The notes below the pieces were generated by a model. That model was not told the DNA's origin. It saw nothing but the letters and a program-made list of their open reading frames with translations, and ran no database searches. This document shows positions 36,590-45,973 of a stretch of DNA of 64,000 nt, in pieces. How positions within the stretch are numbered: the stretch's first letter is position 1; every line of letters starts with the position of its first letter. Source of the DNA: JADLGL01 sp963823045 (lineage in GTDB: Bacteria; Pseudomonadota; Alphaproteobacteria; Rhizobiales; Kaistiaceae). The translations under genes and the position numbers were made by a program. The DNA lies in the NCBI GenBank assembly GCA_963823045.1, contig CAWGKA010000004.1, positions 124,001-188,000 on the forward strand, read 5' to 3'.

Positions 36590-37832
36590 AGGCCGATATC
36601 CTTGCGATAGAAGGCGCCCGGCCAATTGATAGCGCCGACGCCGGCATAGGCTCTCGTCCGCGCTATCTCGTCAGTCGCGCCGGTGGCCGTGACGTTGAGC
36701 ACCCTGCCGCCGGTCGCAATCAGGCGGCCATTGTCCTGCGACGTGCCGGCCTGGAATACCGTCAGGTCCGCCATCTCTTCGGCGGCCTTGAGATTGGTGA
36801 TCTCGGCGCCCTTGGCATAGGCGCCGGGATAGCCGGGGTTGGCCATCGTCACTGTAACGGCGTGGTCCGCCGACCATTCCGGCGTGACCTCAGCAAGCTT
36901 TCCGCCGGCGGTCGCGAGGAGGACTTCGGCGAGGTCTGAGGCGAAGACGAGGCATCAGCACCTGGCATTCCGGATCGCCGAAGCGGACATTGTATTCGAT
37001 CAGCTTCGGCCCCTCGGCTGTCATCATCAGCCCGGCATAGAGAACGCCGCTGAACGGCGTCCCGCGCGCCTTCATCGCGGCGATGGTCGGGCGGACGATT
37101 TCGACCATTGCCCGCTCCGTCAGCTCGTCGGAGAGTGCTGGAGCCGGCGAAACCGCGCCCATGCCGCCAGTGTTCGGCCCCCGATCGCCGTCGAGCGCGC
37201 GCTTGTAGTCCTGTGCCGTGCCGAAGGGAATGACGGTACTGCCGTCGGAGAGCGCAAAGAGGGAGGCCTCGGTGCCGATCAGCGCCTCTTCGATCACGAC
37301 GCCGGCCGTTTGACCGTCGCCGAAGCAATCCTCAAGCGCACCAAGTGCCTCCTCGACCGTGGCCGCGACCGTCACGCCCTTGCCGGCGGCGAGCCCGTCG
37401 GCCTTGATCACGATCGGCGCGCCCTCCCAGCGGACATATTCGGCCGCCCGGGGCTGTTCGGTGAAATGGCGGTATCGCGCCGTCGGAATGCCAGCCTCCG
37501 CGCAGAGCGCCTTGGTGAACGCCTTCGAGCCCTCGAGCTGCGCCGCTGCGGCGCTCGGGCCGAAAACGGCAAAGCCAGCTTCGCGCAGCGTGTCGGCAAG
37601 GCCGTCGACCAGTGGCTGTTCCGGGCCGACGACGACGAGGTCGATGCCGCTCTCCATCGCGAAGGCAAGGATGGCCGCATGGTCCTTGGGATCGAGCGTT
37701 CACCAGCTCGGCATGGGCGCCGATGCCGGGATTGCCCGGCGTCGCGAACAGGCGCTTCACCGCGGGCGACTGCGCCAGCTTCCAAGCCAGCGCGTGCTCG
37801 CGTCCGCCCGATCCGATGAGAAGCACTTTCAT
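36586..37832 (-). CDS. purD: Phosphoribosylamine--glycine ligase, two frame breaks
   Basis: ATP-grasp enzyme of purine synthesis (GAR synthetase), corrected length about 414 residues. N domain: MKVLLIGSGGREHALAWKLA; after the first break (about 37694-37700, +1): DPKDHA, then MESGIDLVVVGPEQPLVDGL. ATP-grasp core: FVKADGL-type APIVIKADGLAAGKGVTVAA, GTEASLFALSDG, RGPNTGGMGAVSPAP and KLIEYNVRFGDPECQVLMPR. After the second break (about 36944-36948, +1): ASDLAEVLLATAGGKLAEV, and the C domain ending GAFYRKDIGL. Expected to be essential in minimal medium. Confidence 0.93.
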
Positions 37833-37894
37833 GGCCCGCCAAGCCCTTTCCTGTCGTGCCGCTTAAACAGTCGCGGCGGACCCGCTGTCCAGCG

Positions 37895-38506
37895 TCAGCG
37901 CTTCGACAGCGCGAGCCAGATACCGCCGCCAACAAGAAATAGCCCGCTGAGGCGCGACACCAGTTGCACGCGGCTTCGCGACAGAGCGTTTCCCGCCCGT
38001 CCGACGACGATCGCCCAGATCGTGTCGGTCGTCATGCCGACGATCATGAACGTGCCGCCGAGCAGCAGCACTTGCGGCACGGCCGACCTGGCGGGATCGA
38101 CAAACTGCGGAATGAATGCGCCATAGACGAGGAGCGCCTTGGGGTTGCTCAGGATGACGAGCAGCCCTTGCAGAACGAAACCGCCGCGCGGCGGGCGTGG
38201 TGCATCCTCTCTGGATAGCGCCGGCGGCCACAGGATGAGCTTCAGCCCGAGCCACACGAGATAGGCGGCGCCGGCGAGGCGGAGCCAGTCGAACCAGTCG
38301 GCGAGGCCGGCAAGGACTCCGGCGAGGCCGACGGCAAGCACGGCGGTGAAGAACAGGGTGCCGATCTCGGTGCCGACGATGTTGAGGAGCCCGGCGCGCG
38401 TGCCGTGGCCGAGGCTGTTGGCGATGATCAGCGTTACCGTCGGCCCCGGAACGACGGTAATCGCCAGGCAGGCGGCGAGATAGGCCAGATAGCTGTCGAA
38501 CGCCAT
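37895..38506 (-). CDS. LysE/RhtB family amino acid exporter
   Basis: 203 residues from ATG 38506. Typical LysE N terminus YLAYLAACLAITVVPGPTVT (PGP motif) and five to six helices, including GRLAGAAYLVWLG-like WLRLAGAAYLVWLGLKLILW and LLVILSNPKALLVYGAFIPQ. It exports small amino acids or homoserine-lactone-like solutes in characterised relatives. It is divergent from ubiA and upstream of purD on the same strand with 62 bases between. Confidence 0.88.
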   Translation of the reverse strand: MAFDSYLAYLAACLAITVVPGPTVTLIIANSLGHGTRAGLLNIVGTEIGTLFFTAVLAVGLAGVLAGLADWFDWLRLAGAAYLVWLGLKLILWPPALSREDAPRPPRGGFVLQGLLVILSNPKALLVYGAFIPQFVDPARSAVPQVLLLGGTFMIVGMTTDTIWAIVVGRAGNALSRSRVQLVSRLSGLFLVGGGIWLALSKR

Positions 38507-38578
38507 TTCGTTCCCCCCGCGAGGCCGGTTACAAACCGACATGGACTTCCGCTCGCAGCCGAAAGCAAGGCGCAATTG

Positions 38579-39530
38579 ATGGCGGATCGCAAGCCAAATG
38601 GCGCCGACGCTCCAGTCGCCGATGCCGTTCGTGGCAATTGGGTCGATGCCCATGCGCCGCCCTGGCTGCGCCCCTTCGCGCGCCTCGCCCGCTGGGACCG
38701 GCCGATCGGCTGGTGGCTGCTGCTGTTGCCCTGCTGGTGGTCGGCGACGCTCGCTGCCGAATTCGGCCGGGCGCTCCTTCCCGTCCGTGTGGACGATGGT
38801 CCTCTTCCTCATCGGCGCCATCGCAATGCGCGGCGCCGGCTGCACCTATAACGACATCGTCGACCGCGACCTTGATGCCGCCGTCGCCCGGACGCGCAGC
38901 CGCCCGATCCCGAGCGGCCAGGTCACGGTTCGGGTGGCGGCGATCTTCCTTCTCCTCCAGGCGCTCGTCGGCCTCGCGGTACTGCTGCAGTTCAACAGCC
39001 TGACCATCTGGCTCGGCCTCGGCTCCCTCGGCGTCGTCGCGCTCTATCCGTTCCTGAAGCGCGTCACCAACTGGCCGCAGCTTGGGCTCGGCCTCGCCTT
39101 TTCCTGGGGCGCGCTGGTCGGCTGGACGGCGGAGGCTGGCGCTTTCGCTGCCGCGCCGTTCCTCCTCTATGCCGGCGGCATCCTGTGGACGATCGGCTAC
39201 GACACGATCTACGCAGTCCAGGATATCGAGGATGACGCGTTGGTTGGCGTGCATTCGACGGCGCGCCTGTTCGGCCCGCGCGTCGGCATCGCCGTGGCGT
39301 TGTTCTATGCCGCAGCGGTAATCCTGTTGTTTGCAGCTTTCGTCGCGGCGAGCGTCGAATGGCTCGCCTATATCGGCCTTGCGCTCGGCGCGGTTCAGCT
39401 TGCCTGGCAGGCGTCCAAGGCAGGCAGCGCCGACAGCCCGACCGCGCTCAGGCTGTTCCGTTCCAACAGGACGTTCGGCTTGATCGTACTGGCAGGTTTG
39501 ATCGCGGACGCGCTGGTGACCGCCGTTTAA
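38579..39530 (+). CDS. ubiA: 4-hydroxybenzoate polyprenyltransferase, one frame break
   Basis: Ubiquinone-pathway membrane prenyltransferase, corrected length about 316 residues. N terminus: PPWLRPFARLARWDRPIGWW. The frame breaks at about 38780-38795 (+1), where AEFGRALLPV continues as WTMVLFLIGAIAMRGAGCT. First Asp-rich motif: YNDIVDRDLDAAVARTRSRP; second: GYDTIYAVQDIEDDALVGVH. Eight or nine TM helices. Start ATG 38579; the exact start is uncertain because the N-terminal frame is open further upstream. Confidence 0.93.
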
Positions 39531-39536
39531 CGCGCA

Positions 39537-40106
39537 CTAGTCGCGAGCGATGATCTCATCGCCGACAAAGCGGTCGGTGTCGCGCTGCCAGCCGGTCTTG
39601 CGCCGCGCCAGGAAGCGCGGCCGGCGGCCGGCGAAATAGGAGTGCATGCGCCGCGGCTTCGGCGCCTGAATTTCGACGTGACCCAGCGTTTCCACCGGTC
39701 GGGTCGTCTTGCCGTCGGGCTCGATCAGAAGCATCGGCAGGCCAAGGCAGCGGCTCCAGGCCTTCCAATCCGCCGCGAGCTCGGCCGGATCGTCGGCAAT
39801 GAGCAGCGTCAGCGAAAGCGCCGCGTCGGCATGGTTCAGTTCAAGAAGCGCGGTCAGATCGCCATTGCCATTGGCCCCGATCCGGACGGCGATCCCGCGA
39901 TAAGCGCGGATCGGCAGCGACATGCGGCCGTTCGGCCGCGTCAGCACCGCAAAGTCGTGGTCGATGGTGGCCAAGGTTGCGGCTCCCGGTGGCCTGCCTG
40001 CCATTGGCACGGCGAAGCTCACCGGGAGCGCAAATGGGTCCAACCTGCTGGCGCCCGCGACGGCCGCACCGTCGAGGGCTGTTTGACGTCTCAATTGATG
40101 CCTCAC
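39537..40106 (-). CDS. DUF6101 family protein
   Basis: 189 residues, soluble. The pattern LDPFALPVSFAVPMAGRP, then VRIGANGNGDLTALLELNHA, LELNHADAALSLTLLIADDP, WKAWSRCLGLPMLLIEPDG and RRPRFLARRKTGWQ is that of the Rhizobiales DUF6101 family. Function unknown. It faces ubiA tail to tail, 6 bases apart. Confidence 0.75.
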   Translation of the reverse strand: MRHQLRRQTALDGAAVAGASRLDPFALPVSFAVPMAGRPPGAATLATIDHDFAVLTRPNGRMSLPIRAYRGIAVRIGANGNGDLTALLELNHADAALSLTLLIADDPAELAADWKAWSRCLGLPMLLIEPDGKTTRPVETLGHVEIQAPKPRRMHSYFAGRRPRFLARRKTGWQRDTDRFVGDEIIARD

Positions 40107-40254
40107 TGTGGCCGTTGACCGGCCTTTCTTCCCGGAGCGGTTCCCGCTTCTCGGATGGCGCCAATATGCGCGAGGAGGCTTCGCGTTGGCTTAATCGACG
40201 CGGTTAAATTTGAGTGATTATCGAGAGGGTTAGCGCCGTGTGACCGGGCAGGGT

Positions 40255-41688
40255 TCACAGAACCTTTCCCGGGTTCAGAATCCCGTTCGGATCGAGCGCG
40301 GCTTTTATACGCCGCATAACATCCATCTCCGCCGCACTGCGCACAGTGGGGAGAAGATCCCGCTTCATCTGGCCGACGCCATGCTCGGCCGCGATCGAGC
40401 CGCCATGGCTGGCGACGAGGTCGAAGACGACGCGGTCGATCTCGCCCTGCATGGCACGGAACGGGCCGCCGGAAGCGCCCTCGGGCTGGCTGACATTGAA
40501 GTGGATGTTGCCGTCGCCCATGTGGCCGAACGGCACCGGCCGGCAGCCGGGCACCAGCATCGTCACCGCCTCGATCCCTGCCGCGATGAAGGCCGGCATC
40601 GCCGACACCGGCACCGAGATGTCGTGCTTGATCGAAACCCCCTCCGGCCGCTGCACGTCGCTGATTGAATAGCGCATGCGCCAGATGCCGGCCGCCTCGT
40701 CGACGGACGGGACGACGGCATCGCGGACGACGCCGGCGTCACGCGCCTCGGCGAGAATTGCCTCCATGTCGGCTTTCGCCGCGGCGGCGGACTCGCCGGA
40801 CGAGATCTCCGCGATGACGTACCAAGGGGACGGCGCCGAGAGGGGATCAAACGCGCCGTCGAGATGGCGGAGGCAGAAGTCGATGCAGATGCGCGGCAGA
40901 AGTTCGAAGGAGGTGAGTTCGAAGCCCACGCGCGACTGCGCGAGGTGCAACAGCGCCAGCGCTTCGGCGGGGCTGGTAACGGCAACGAATGCTGCGCATT
41001 TCCCCCGCGGCTGCGGGTAGAGCTTCAGCGTCGCCGCCGTGATGATGCCAAGCGTGCCCTCGGCGCCGATGAAGAGGTGCTTGAGGTTGTAGCCGGCGTT
41101 GTCCTTGCGGAGGGCGCGGAGGGCGCTCACGACCTCGCCGCCGGCAAGCACCACTTCGACACCGAGCACGAGATCGCGCGTGTTGCCATAGGCGAGCACC
41201 GCGACGCCGCCCGCATTGGTCGAGAGATTGCCGCCGATCTGACACCGCTCCATCGAGCCGATGGCAAGCGGGAAGAGCCGGCCGGCATCTGCGGCCGCCT
41301 TCCGCGCCCTCGCGAGCGTCACGCCCGCTTCGACCGTCATCGCGTCACCGTCGGCGTCGACGCTGCGGACGCGGTCGAGCCGGTCCATGGCGACGACGAT
41401 CTCATTGCCGGACCGGTCGGGTATTTGCCCGCCGACGAGGCCGGTATTGCCGCCCTGGGGTACGATTGCCGTGCCGCTGTCATTGGCGAGGCGGAGGATC
41501 GCGGAAACCTCCTCGACCGAGCCTGGGCGCAGCAGCGCCGCCGCATTGCCGTGAAAGACCCCGCGCCGTTCGTTCAGGAACGGCTCGGACGGCGCCGGAT
41601 TGACGACGGCGTTGTCGGTGCCGACGATCGCCACGAATTGGGCGATGAGAGCACTATCGGGGCGGTTGTGTTTTGGCGATGACGGCAT
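40255..41688 (-). CDS. FAD-binding oxidoreductase (D-2-hydroxyacid/D-lactate dehydrogenase family)
   Basis: 477 residues from ATG 41688. VAO/PCMH FAD domain: GTAIVPQGGNTGLVGGQIPD, then IGSMERCQIGGNLSTNAGGV, and NAGYNLKHLFIGAEGTLGII. C-terminal FAD-oxidase domain with metal-ligand pattern PFGHMGDGNIHFNVSQPEG and SIAAEHGVGQMKRDLL. The architecture matches GlcD/D-2-hydroxyglutarate dehydrogenase-like enzymes that pass electrons to a flavoprotein or quinone. Single gene, divergent from fabI. The exact substrate is not visible. Confidence 0.9.
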   Translation of the reverse strand: MPSSPKHNRPDSALIAQFVAIVGTDNAVVNPAPSEPFLNERRGVFHGNAAALLRPGSVEEVSAILRLANDSGTAIVPQGGNTGLVGGQIPDRSGNEIVVAMDRLDRVRSVDADGDAMTVEAGVTLARARKAAADAGRLFPLAIGSMERCQIGGNLSTNAGGVAVLAYGNTRDLVLGVEVVLAGGEVVSALRALRKDNAGYNLKHLFIGAEGTLGIITAATLKLYPQPRGKCAAFVAVTSPAEALALLHLAQSRVGFELTSFELLPRICIDFCLRHLDGAFDPLSAPSPWYVIAEISSGESAAAAKADMEAILAEARDAGVVRDAVVPSVDEAAGIWRMRYSISDVQRPEGVSIKHDISVPVSAMPAFIAAGIEAVTMLVPGCRPVPFGHMGDGNIHFNVSQPEGASGGPFRAMQGEIDRVVFDLVASHGGSIAAEHGVGQMKRDLLPTVRSAAEMDVMRRIKAALDPNGILNPGKVL

Positions 41689-41834
41689 TTGCGCCGACCC
41701 TAACGAGCGCCGATTTCCGCGTCGAGCCCTAGGCAAAGCCCGTTTTTTTCTTGTCGTGAATGCCCGCTCGGCTTGCTTGATGACCGTTCGCCCCTATGCA
41801 ATAGAGGCGCCCTCCACAAAGAGGACAGGCGACT

Positions 41835-42653
41835 ATGGCGGAATCTGGCGGCATGATGCGAGGCAAGCGCGGTCTGGTGGTGGGCGTGGCCAACAACCGG
41901 TCGCTTGCGTGGGGCATCGTCAAGGCTTGCAGTGACGCTGGCGCCGAGATCGGCCTGACCTATCAGGGCGACGTCATGAAGAAGCGCGTCGAGCCGCTCG
42001 CAGCGGAGATCGGCGCCGAGTTGATGGGGCATTGCGACGTCACCGACCCCGCCTCGATCGAGGCCGTCTTTGCCGAAGTCGGCCGCCGCTGGGGCACGCT
42101 CGATTTCGTCGTCCATGCCGTCGCCTTCTCTCACAAGAACGAGCTCACCGGCCGCTTCATCGACACCTCGGCGGCCAATTTCGACCGGACGATGAACGTT
42201 TCCTGCTATTCGCTGGTCGCGCTCGCCAAACAGGCCGAGCCGCTGATGAGGGATGGCGGCTCGATCCTGACGCTTTCGTTCTACGGCGCCGAGAAATGGA
42301 TTCCGCACTACAACGTCATGGGCGTCGCCAAGGCGGCACTCGAAGCGAGCGTCCGCTATCTTGCGGCCGATCTCGGCCCATCGCGCATTCGCGTCAACGC
42401 CATTTCGGCGGGACCGGTGAAGACGCTCGCCGCCTCGGGTATTGGCGACTTCCGCTACATCCTCAAATGGAACGAGGACAACGCTCCGCTCCGCCGCACC
42501 GTCACGCTTGAGGATATCGGCGATGCCGGGCTCTATCTCCTCTCCGACATGTCCCGCGCCGTCACCGGCGAAGTGCATCATGTCGATGCCGGCTACAATA
42601 TCGTTGGCATGAAGAGCCCCTCGGCCGCCGACCTCGCCGCCAGCCGCGAATAA
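41835..42653 (+). CDS. fabI: Enoyl-[acyl-carrier-protein] reductase (NADH)
   Basis: 272 residues. SDR-type FabI: GKRGLVVGVANNRSLAWGIV gives the characteristic GVAN motif. The catalytic Tyr-x6-Lys is in PHYNVMGVAKAALEASVRYL, with LSFYGAEKWIPHY supplying the upstream Tyr. AGPVKTLAASGIGDF is the triclosan-loop region. Last reduction in fatty acid elongation. It precedes a phosphatase gene and aroC in the same direction, with adjacent stop and start (TAAGTG). Confidence 0.97.
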   Translation: MAESGGMMRGKRGLVVGVANNRSLAWGIVKACSDAGAEIGLTYQGDVMKKRVEPLAAEIGAELMGHCDVTDPASIEAVFAEVGRRWGTLDFVVHAVAFSHKNELTGRFIDTSAANFDRTMNVSCYSLVALAKQAEPLMRDGGSILTLSFYGAEKWIPHYNVMGVAKAALEASVRYLAADLGPSRIRVNAISAGPVKTLAASGIGDFRYILKWNEDNAPLRRTVTLEDIGDAGLYLLSDMSRAVTGEVHHVDAGYNIVGMKSPSAADLAASRE

Positions 42654-43244
42654 GTGCCGATCATCCCCGCAGCGGCGCTGGTCTTCATCCGCCACGGTGA
42701 GACGGACTGGAACGTCGAGCATCGGCTGCAGGGCCAGAAGGACATTCCGCTCAACGATGTCGGCCGCGAGCAGGCGCGGCGCAACGGCCGCGCCTTGCGG
42801 GACATCGCGGGCATCGAGCATTTCGATTTTGTCTCCAGCCCGCTTGGCCGCGCCGTCGAGACGATGCGTATCCTCCGCGGCGAGCTGGGTCTCGACCCGG
42901 ACGATTTCCGCATCGATCCCGACCTTGTCGAGATCACATTCGGCGATTGGGAGGGGCACACGCTGGAAGAGCTGTCCGTCACCCAGGCCGACAATGTCAG
43001 CCGCCGTCAGGCCGACAAATGGAGCTACATCCCGCCCGGCGGCGAAAGCTACGCCATGCTCACCGATCGCGTCGCCGAGTGGCTGGAGGGCGTTCGCACC
43101 GATACCGTTGCCGTGTCTCACGGCGCAGTCGGCAGGGCCGTCCGCGGTCTCCTCTCCGGCGTCCCGGAGGCCGAGGTCCCCTCGCTGCCGCAACCGCAGG
43201 ACAAGGTGTTCGTTCACCGCGACGGGGACAGCCGCTGGGTCTGA
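42654..43244 (+). CDS. Histidine phosphatase family protein (phosphoglycerate-mutase-like)
   Basis: 196 residues from GTG 42654, immediately after the fabI stop. The phosphohistidine motif is VFIRHGETDWNVEHRLQGQK; the second Arg lies in SSPLGRAVETMRI, the acid in ITFGDWEGHT and the second His in DTVAVSHGAVGRAV. It is a GpmB/CobC-type phosphatase rather than a glycolytic mutase, given its length. Position in a fabI-aroC-ribB run is common in rhizobia. Confidence 0.88.
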   Translation: MPIIPAAALVFIRHGETDWNVEHRLQGQKDIPLNDVGREQARRNGRALRDIAGIEHFDFVSSPLGRAVETMRILRGELGLDPDDFRIDPDLVEITFGDWEGHTLEELSVTQADNVSRRQADKWSYIPPGGESYAMLTDRVAEWLEGVRTDTVAVSHGAVGRAVRGLLSGVPEAEVPSLPQPQDKVFVHRDGDSRWV

Positions 43245-43291
43245 CGCCTTCGCGGTTTGACGGCGGTAGGAGCCAAGCCTAGAAGCCCCCA

Positions 43292-44398
43292 ATGTCGCAC
43301 AACACTTTCGGCCATCTTTTCCGCGTGACCACCTGGGGCGAGAGCCACGGGCCGGCGCTTGGCTGCGTCATCGACGGCTGCCCGCCGAACATCGCCATCA
43401 GTGAGCCGGAAATCCAACGCTGGATGGATCGCCGCCGCCCAGGGCAATCGCGTTTCACCACGCAGCGCCGTGAGCCGGACACGGTGCGCATCCTTTCCGG
43501 CGTCATGCCGCGCGAGGACGGCGAAGGCTATCTCACGACGGGCACGCCGATCGCGCTGGAAATCCAGAACGTCGATCAGCGCTCGAAGGATTACGACACC
43601 ATCCGGCACCAGTACCGGCCGGGCCATGCCGACTTCACCTATGCCGCCAAATACGGCATCCGCGATTATCGCGGCAGCGGGCGCGCCTCGGCGCGCGAGA
43701 CGGCGGCGCGCGTTGCGGCTGGGGCTATTGCCCGCAAGGTCATCCCGCATGTCGTGATCCGCGGCGCGCTGATCCGCATCGGCGAGCACGCCATCAACCG
43801 CGACAACTGGAACTGGGCTGCCGTCGACGAGAATCCGTTCTTCTCGCCGGACCCGGAGATCGTGCCGGTCTGGGAGGACTATCTCGACGGCATTCGCAAG
43901 GCCGGCTCATCGATCGGCGCCACCATCGAGGTTGTCGCCGAGAATGTGCCGGTTGGTCTCGGCGCGCCGATCTACGGCAAGCTCGACCAGGACATCGCCG
44001 GCGCGCTGATGTCGATCAACGCGGTGAAGGGCGTCGAGATCGGCGCCGGTTTCGCCGCCGCCGAACTGACCGGCGAGGCCAATGCCGACGAGATTCGCAT
44101 CGGCCCGGACGGCAAGCCGATGTTCCTCTCCAACAATGCCGGCGGCATCCTCGGCGGCATTTCCAGCGGCCAGCCGGTCGTTGCCCGTTTTGCCGTCAAG
44201 CCGACGTCTTCGATCCACAATCCGCGCCGCTCGATCAACGATGAGGGCGAGGAAATCGACGTTTCCACCAAGGGCCGCCACGATCCGTGCGTCGGCATCC
44301 GCGCCGTGCCGATTGGCGAGGCGATGCTTGCCTGCGTCCTTGCCGATCACTATCTCCGCCATCGCGCCCAAATGGGGACAGAGCCGACCACCCTATGA
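43292..44398 (+). CDS. aroC: Chorismate synthase
   Basis: 368 residues, full length. Signatures GESHGPALGCVIDGCPP, YRPGHADFTYAAKYGIRDYR, GSGRASARETAARVAAGAIA and FLSNNAGGILGGISSGQP are all present. FMN-dependent conversion of EPSP to chorismate, final step of the shikimate pathway. Overlaps the next gene (ribB) by ATGA. Confidence 0.98.
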   Translation: MSHNTFGHLFRVTTWGESHGPALGCVIDGCPPNIAISEPEIQRWMDRRRPGQSRFTTQRREPDTVRILSGVMPREDGEGYLTTGTPIALEIQNVDQRSKDYDTIRHQYRPGHADFTYAAKYGIRDYRGSGRASARETAARVAAGAIARKVIPHVVIRGALIRIGEHAINRDNWNWAAVDENPFFSPDPEIVPVWEDYLDGIRKAGSSIGATIEVVAENVPVGLGAPIYGKLDQDIAGALMSINAVKGVEIGAGFAAAELTGEANADEIRIGPDGKPMFLSNNAGGILGGISSGQPVVARFAVKPTSSIHNPRRSINDEGEEIDVSTKGRHDPCVGIRAVPIGEAMLACVLADHYLRHRAQMGTEPTTL

Positions 44399-45510
44399 CA
44401 CTTGATACAGAACGCGCCGCCGCCGCCGTCGAAGCCATCGGCCGCGGGGAGATTGTCGTCGTTACCGACGATGACGACCGCGAGAATGAAGGCGATCTCA
44501 TCCTCGCCGCGAGCCACGCGACGCCGGAGAAGCTCGCCTTCATCATCCGCCACACTTCCGGCATCGTCTGCGCGCCGATCACCAAGGAGACCGCGGACCG
44601 CCTGCGCCTGGCGCCGATGGTTGCCGACAATGACGCGCCGCTCGGGACCGCCTTCACTGTCTCGGTCGACGTCCGTCACGGCCTCACCACCGGCATTTCG
44701 GCCGAGGAGCGGTGCAACACGGTGCGCGCGCTCGCCAATGGCAACGTCGCCGCCGACGACTTCGTTCGGCCCGGCCATATCTTCCCGCTGATCGCCCGCG
44801 AGGGCGGCGTGCTCACCCGTTCCGGCCATACCGAGGCGGCGGTCGATCTCTGCCGCCTCGCCGGCCTTGAGCCGGTCGGCGTCATCTCCGAGCTCGTCAA
44901 TGACGACGGCACCGTGAAGCGCGGTCCGGCGGTCGAGGAATTCGCCGCCACGCACGGCCTGAAGTCGGTGTCGGTCGCCGAAATCATCGCCTTCCGCCAG
45001 CGCCGCGAGCAGCTGGTGACGCGCGTCGCCGAGCGACGGATCACCACCACGGCCGGTGAGGCGAAGGCGATCACCTACGCCACGCCCTGGGATCCGATGC
45101 AGCATCTCGCCATCGTCTTTGGCGAGATCGGCGACGGCGATGGCGTGCCCGTGCGCATCCACCGCGAGCACATCATCGACGACGTCTTCGGCACAGGCAC
45201 GCGGCTCGATCAGATTGTCGGCCAGTTCGCCGAACTTGGCCGCGGCGTCGTCATCTACCTTCGCGAGGGCGCTGTCGGCGTACCGGCAAATGCAGAAGGG
45301 CCGCGCGACCGACTGCAGGCCGAACAGGACGAGCATCATCAATCGGCCGAGAAGCGTTCCGAGGAATGGCGCGACATTGGCCTCGGCGCGCAGATCCTGC
45401 GCGATCTCGGCGTCCGCTCGATCCGTCTCTTCGCCGCGCGCGAGAGGCGTTATGTCGGCCTGGAAGGCTTTGGCATCGAAATCGAGGCCACCGAACAGCT
45501 CGGCGGCTAG
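44395..45510 (+). CDS. ribB: 3,4-dihydroxy-2-butanone-4-phosphate synthase with degenerate GTP cyclohydrolase II domain
   Basis: 371 residues from ATG 44395. RibB domain (1-200) is intact: VVTDDDDRENEGDLILAASH, then GVLTRSGHTEAAVDLCRLAG. The C-terminal half (about 205-371) has the RibA fold (VPVRIHREHIIDDVFGTG), but no cysteine remains after residue ~160, so the Zn site needed for GTP cyclohydrolase II is lost. Such RibB-RibX proteins are known in alphaproteobacteria. Riboflavin precursor synthesis is expected; a separate RibA should exist elsewhere. Confidence 0.93.
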   Translation: MTLDTERAAAAVEAIGRGEIVVVTDDDDRENEGDLILAASHATPEKLAFIIRHTSGIVCAPITKETADRLRLAPMVADNDAPLGTAFTVSVDVRHGLTTGISAEERCNTVRALANGNVAADDFVRPGHIFPLIAREGGVLTRSGHTEAAVDLCRLAGLEPVGVISELVNDDGTVKRGPAVEEFAATHGLKSVSVAEIIAFRQRREQLVTRVAERRITTTAGEAKAITYATPWDPMQHLAIVFGEIGDGDGVPVRIHREHIIDDVFGTGTRLDQIVGQFAELGRGVVIYLREGAVGVPANAEGPRDRLQAEQDEHHQSAEKRSEEWRDIGLGAQILRDLGVRSIRLFAARERRYVGLEGFGIEIEATEQLGG

Positions 45511-45515
45511 CGCCG

Positions 45516-45890
45516 CTATTGCAGCTGCAGCGTCTGCATCAGGTCGATGACCTGGTTGAAGACATTCGCCAGCATGCCCTGCATGTAATTGCCGAGCGCG
45601 GTCGGAGCCCATGGCTGGCCGAACCAGTCATCGGTCTGATTGCAGTTGGCGACGGCATTGTCATGCGCCTGTCCGACGATGGCCGGCAGATAGCCCTGAG
45701 CGGTGACGGCGTCGTTGTCGACGAGGGCCGCGACGAAGTTATGGTAGAGCACGTTCTCGGCCTGTCCGGCGGTGTTCACCAGGCACTGGCCGACGAGCTG
45801 GGCCTGCTGCGCTTCCGCTTCGGTCAGCTGCGCCATGGCGCTCGCGGGCAAGAGGGTCGCGACAGCGACAATGGCCAGGAACTTCTTCAT
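45516..45890 (-). CDS. Small secreted protein of unknown function
   Basis: 124 residues from ATG 45890. Clear signal peptide MKKFLAIVAVATLLPASAMA, cleavage before QLTEAEAQQAQ. The mature part has two cysteines (GQCLVNTAG; NCNQTDDWF) that could form a disulfide and ends in an amphipathic helix (FNQVIDLMQTLQLQ). No family recognised. It ends 5 bases from the convergent ribB stop and lies downstream of tlyA on the same strand. Confidence 0.65.
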   Translation of the reverse strand: MKKFLAIVAVATLLPASAMAQLTEAEAQQAQLVGQCLVNTAGQAENVLYHNFVAALVDNDAVTAQGYLPAIVGQAHDNAVANCNQTDDWFGQPWAPTALGNYMQGMLANVFNQVIDLMQTLQLQ

Positions 45891-45973
45891 CTCAACGCAA
45901 GGCTCCACTCGGTAGGGCGGCCAAATGGATAGCCCGTCAAAGGGCCGGCTGTCGACTGGCGCAGCGTTCCGTC

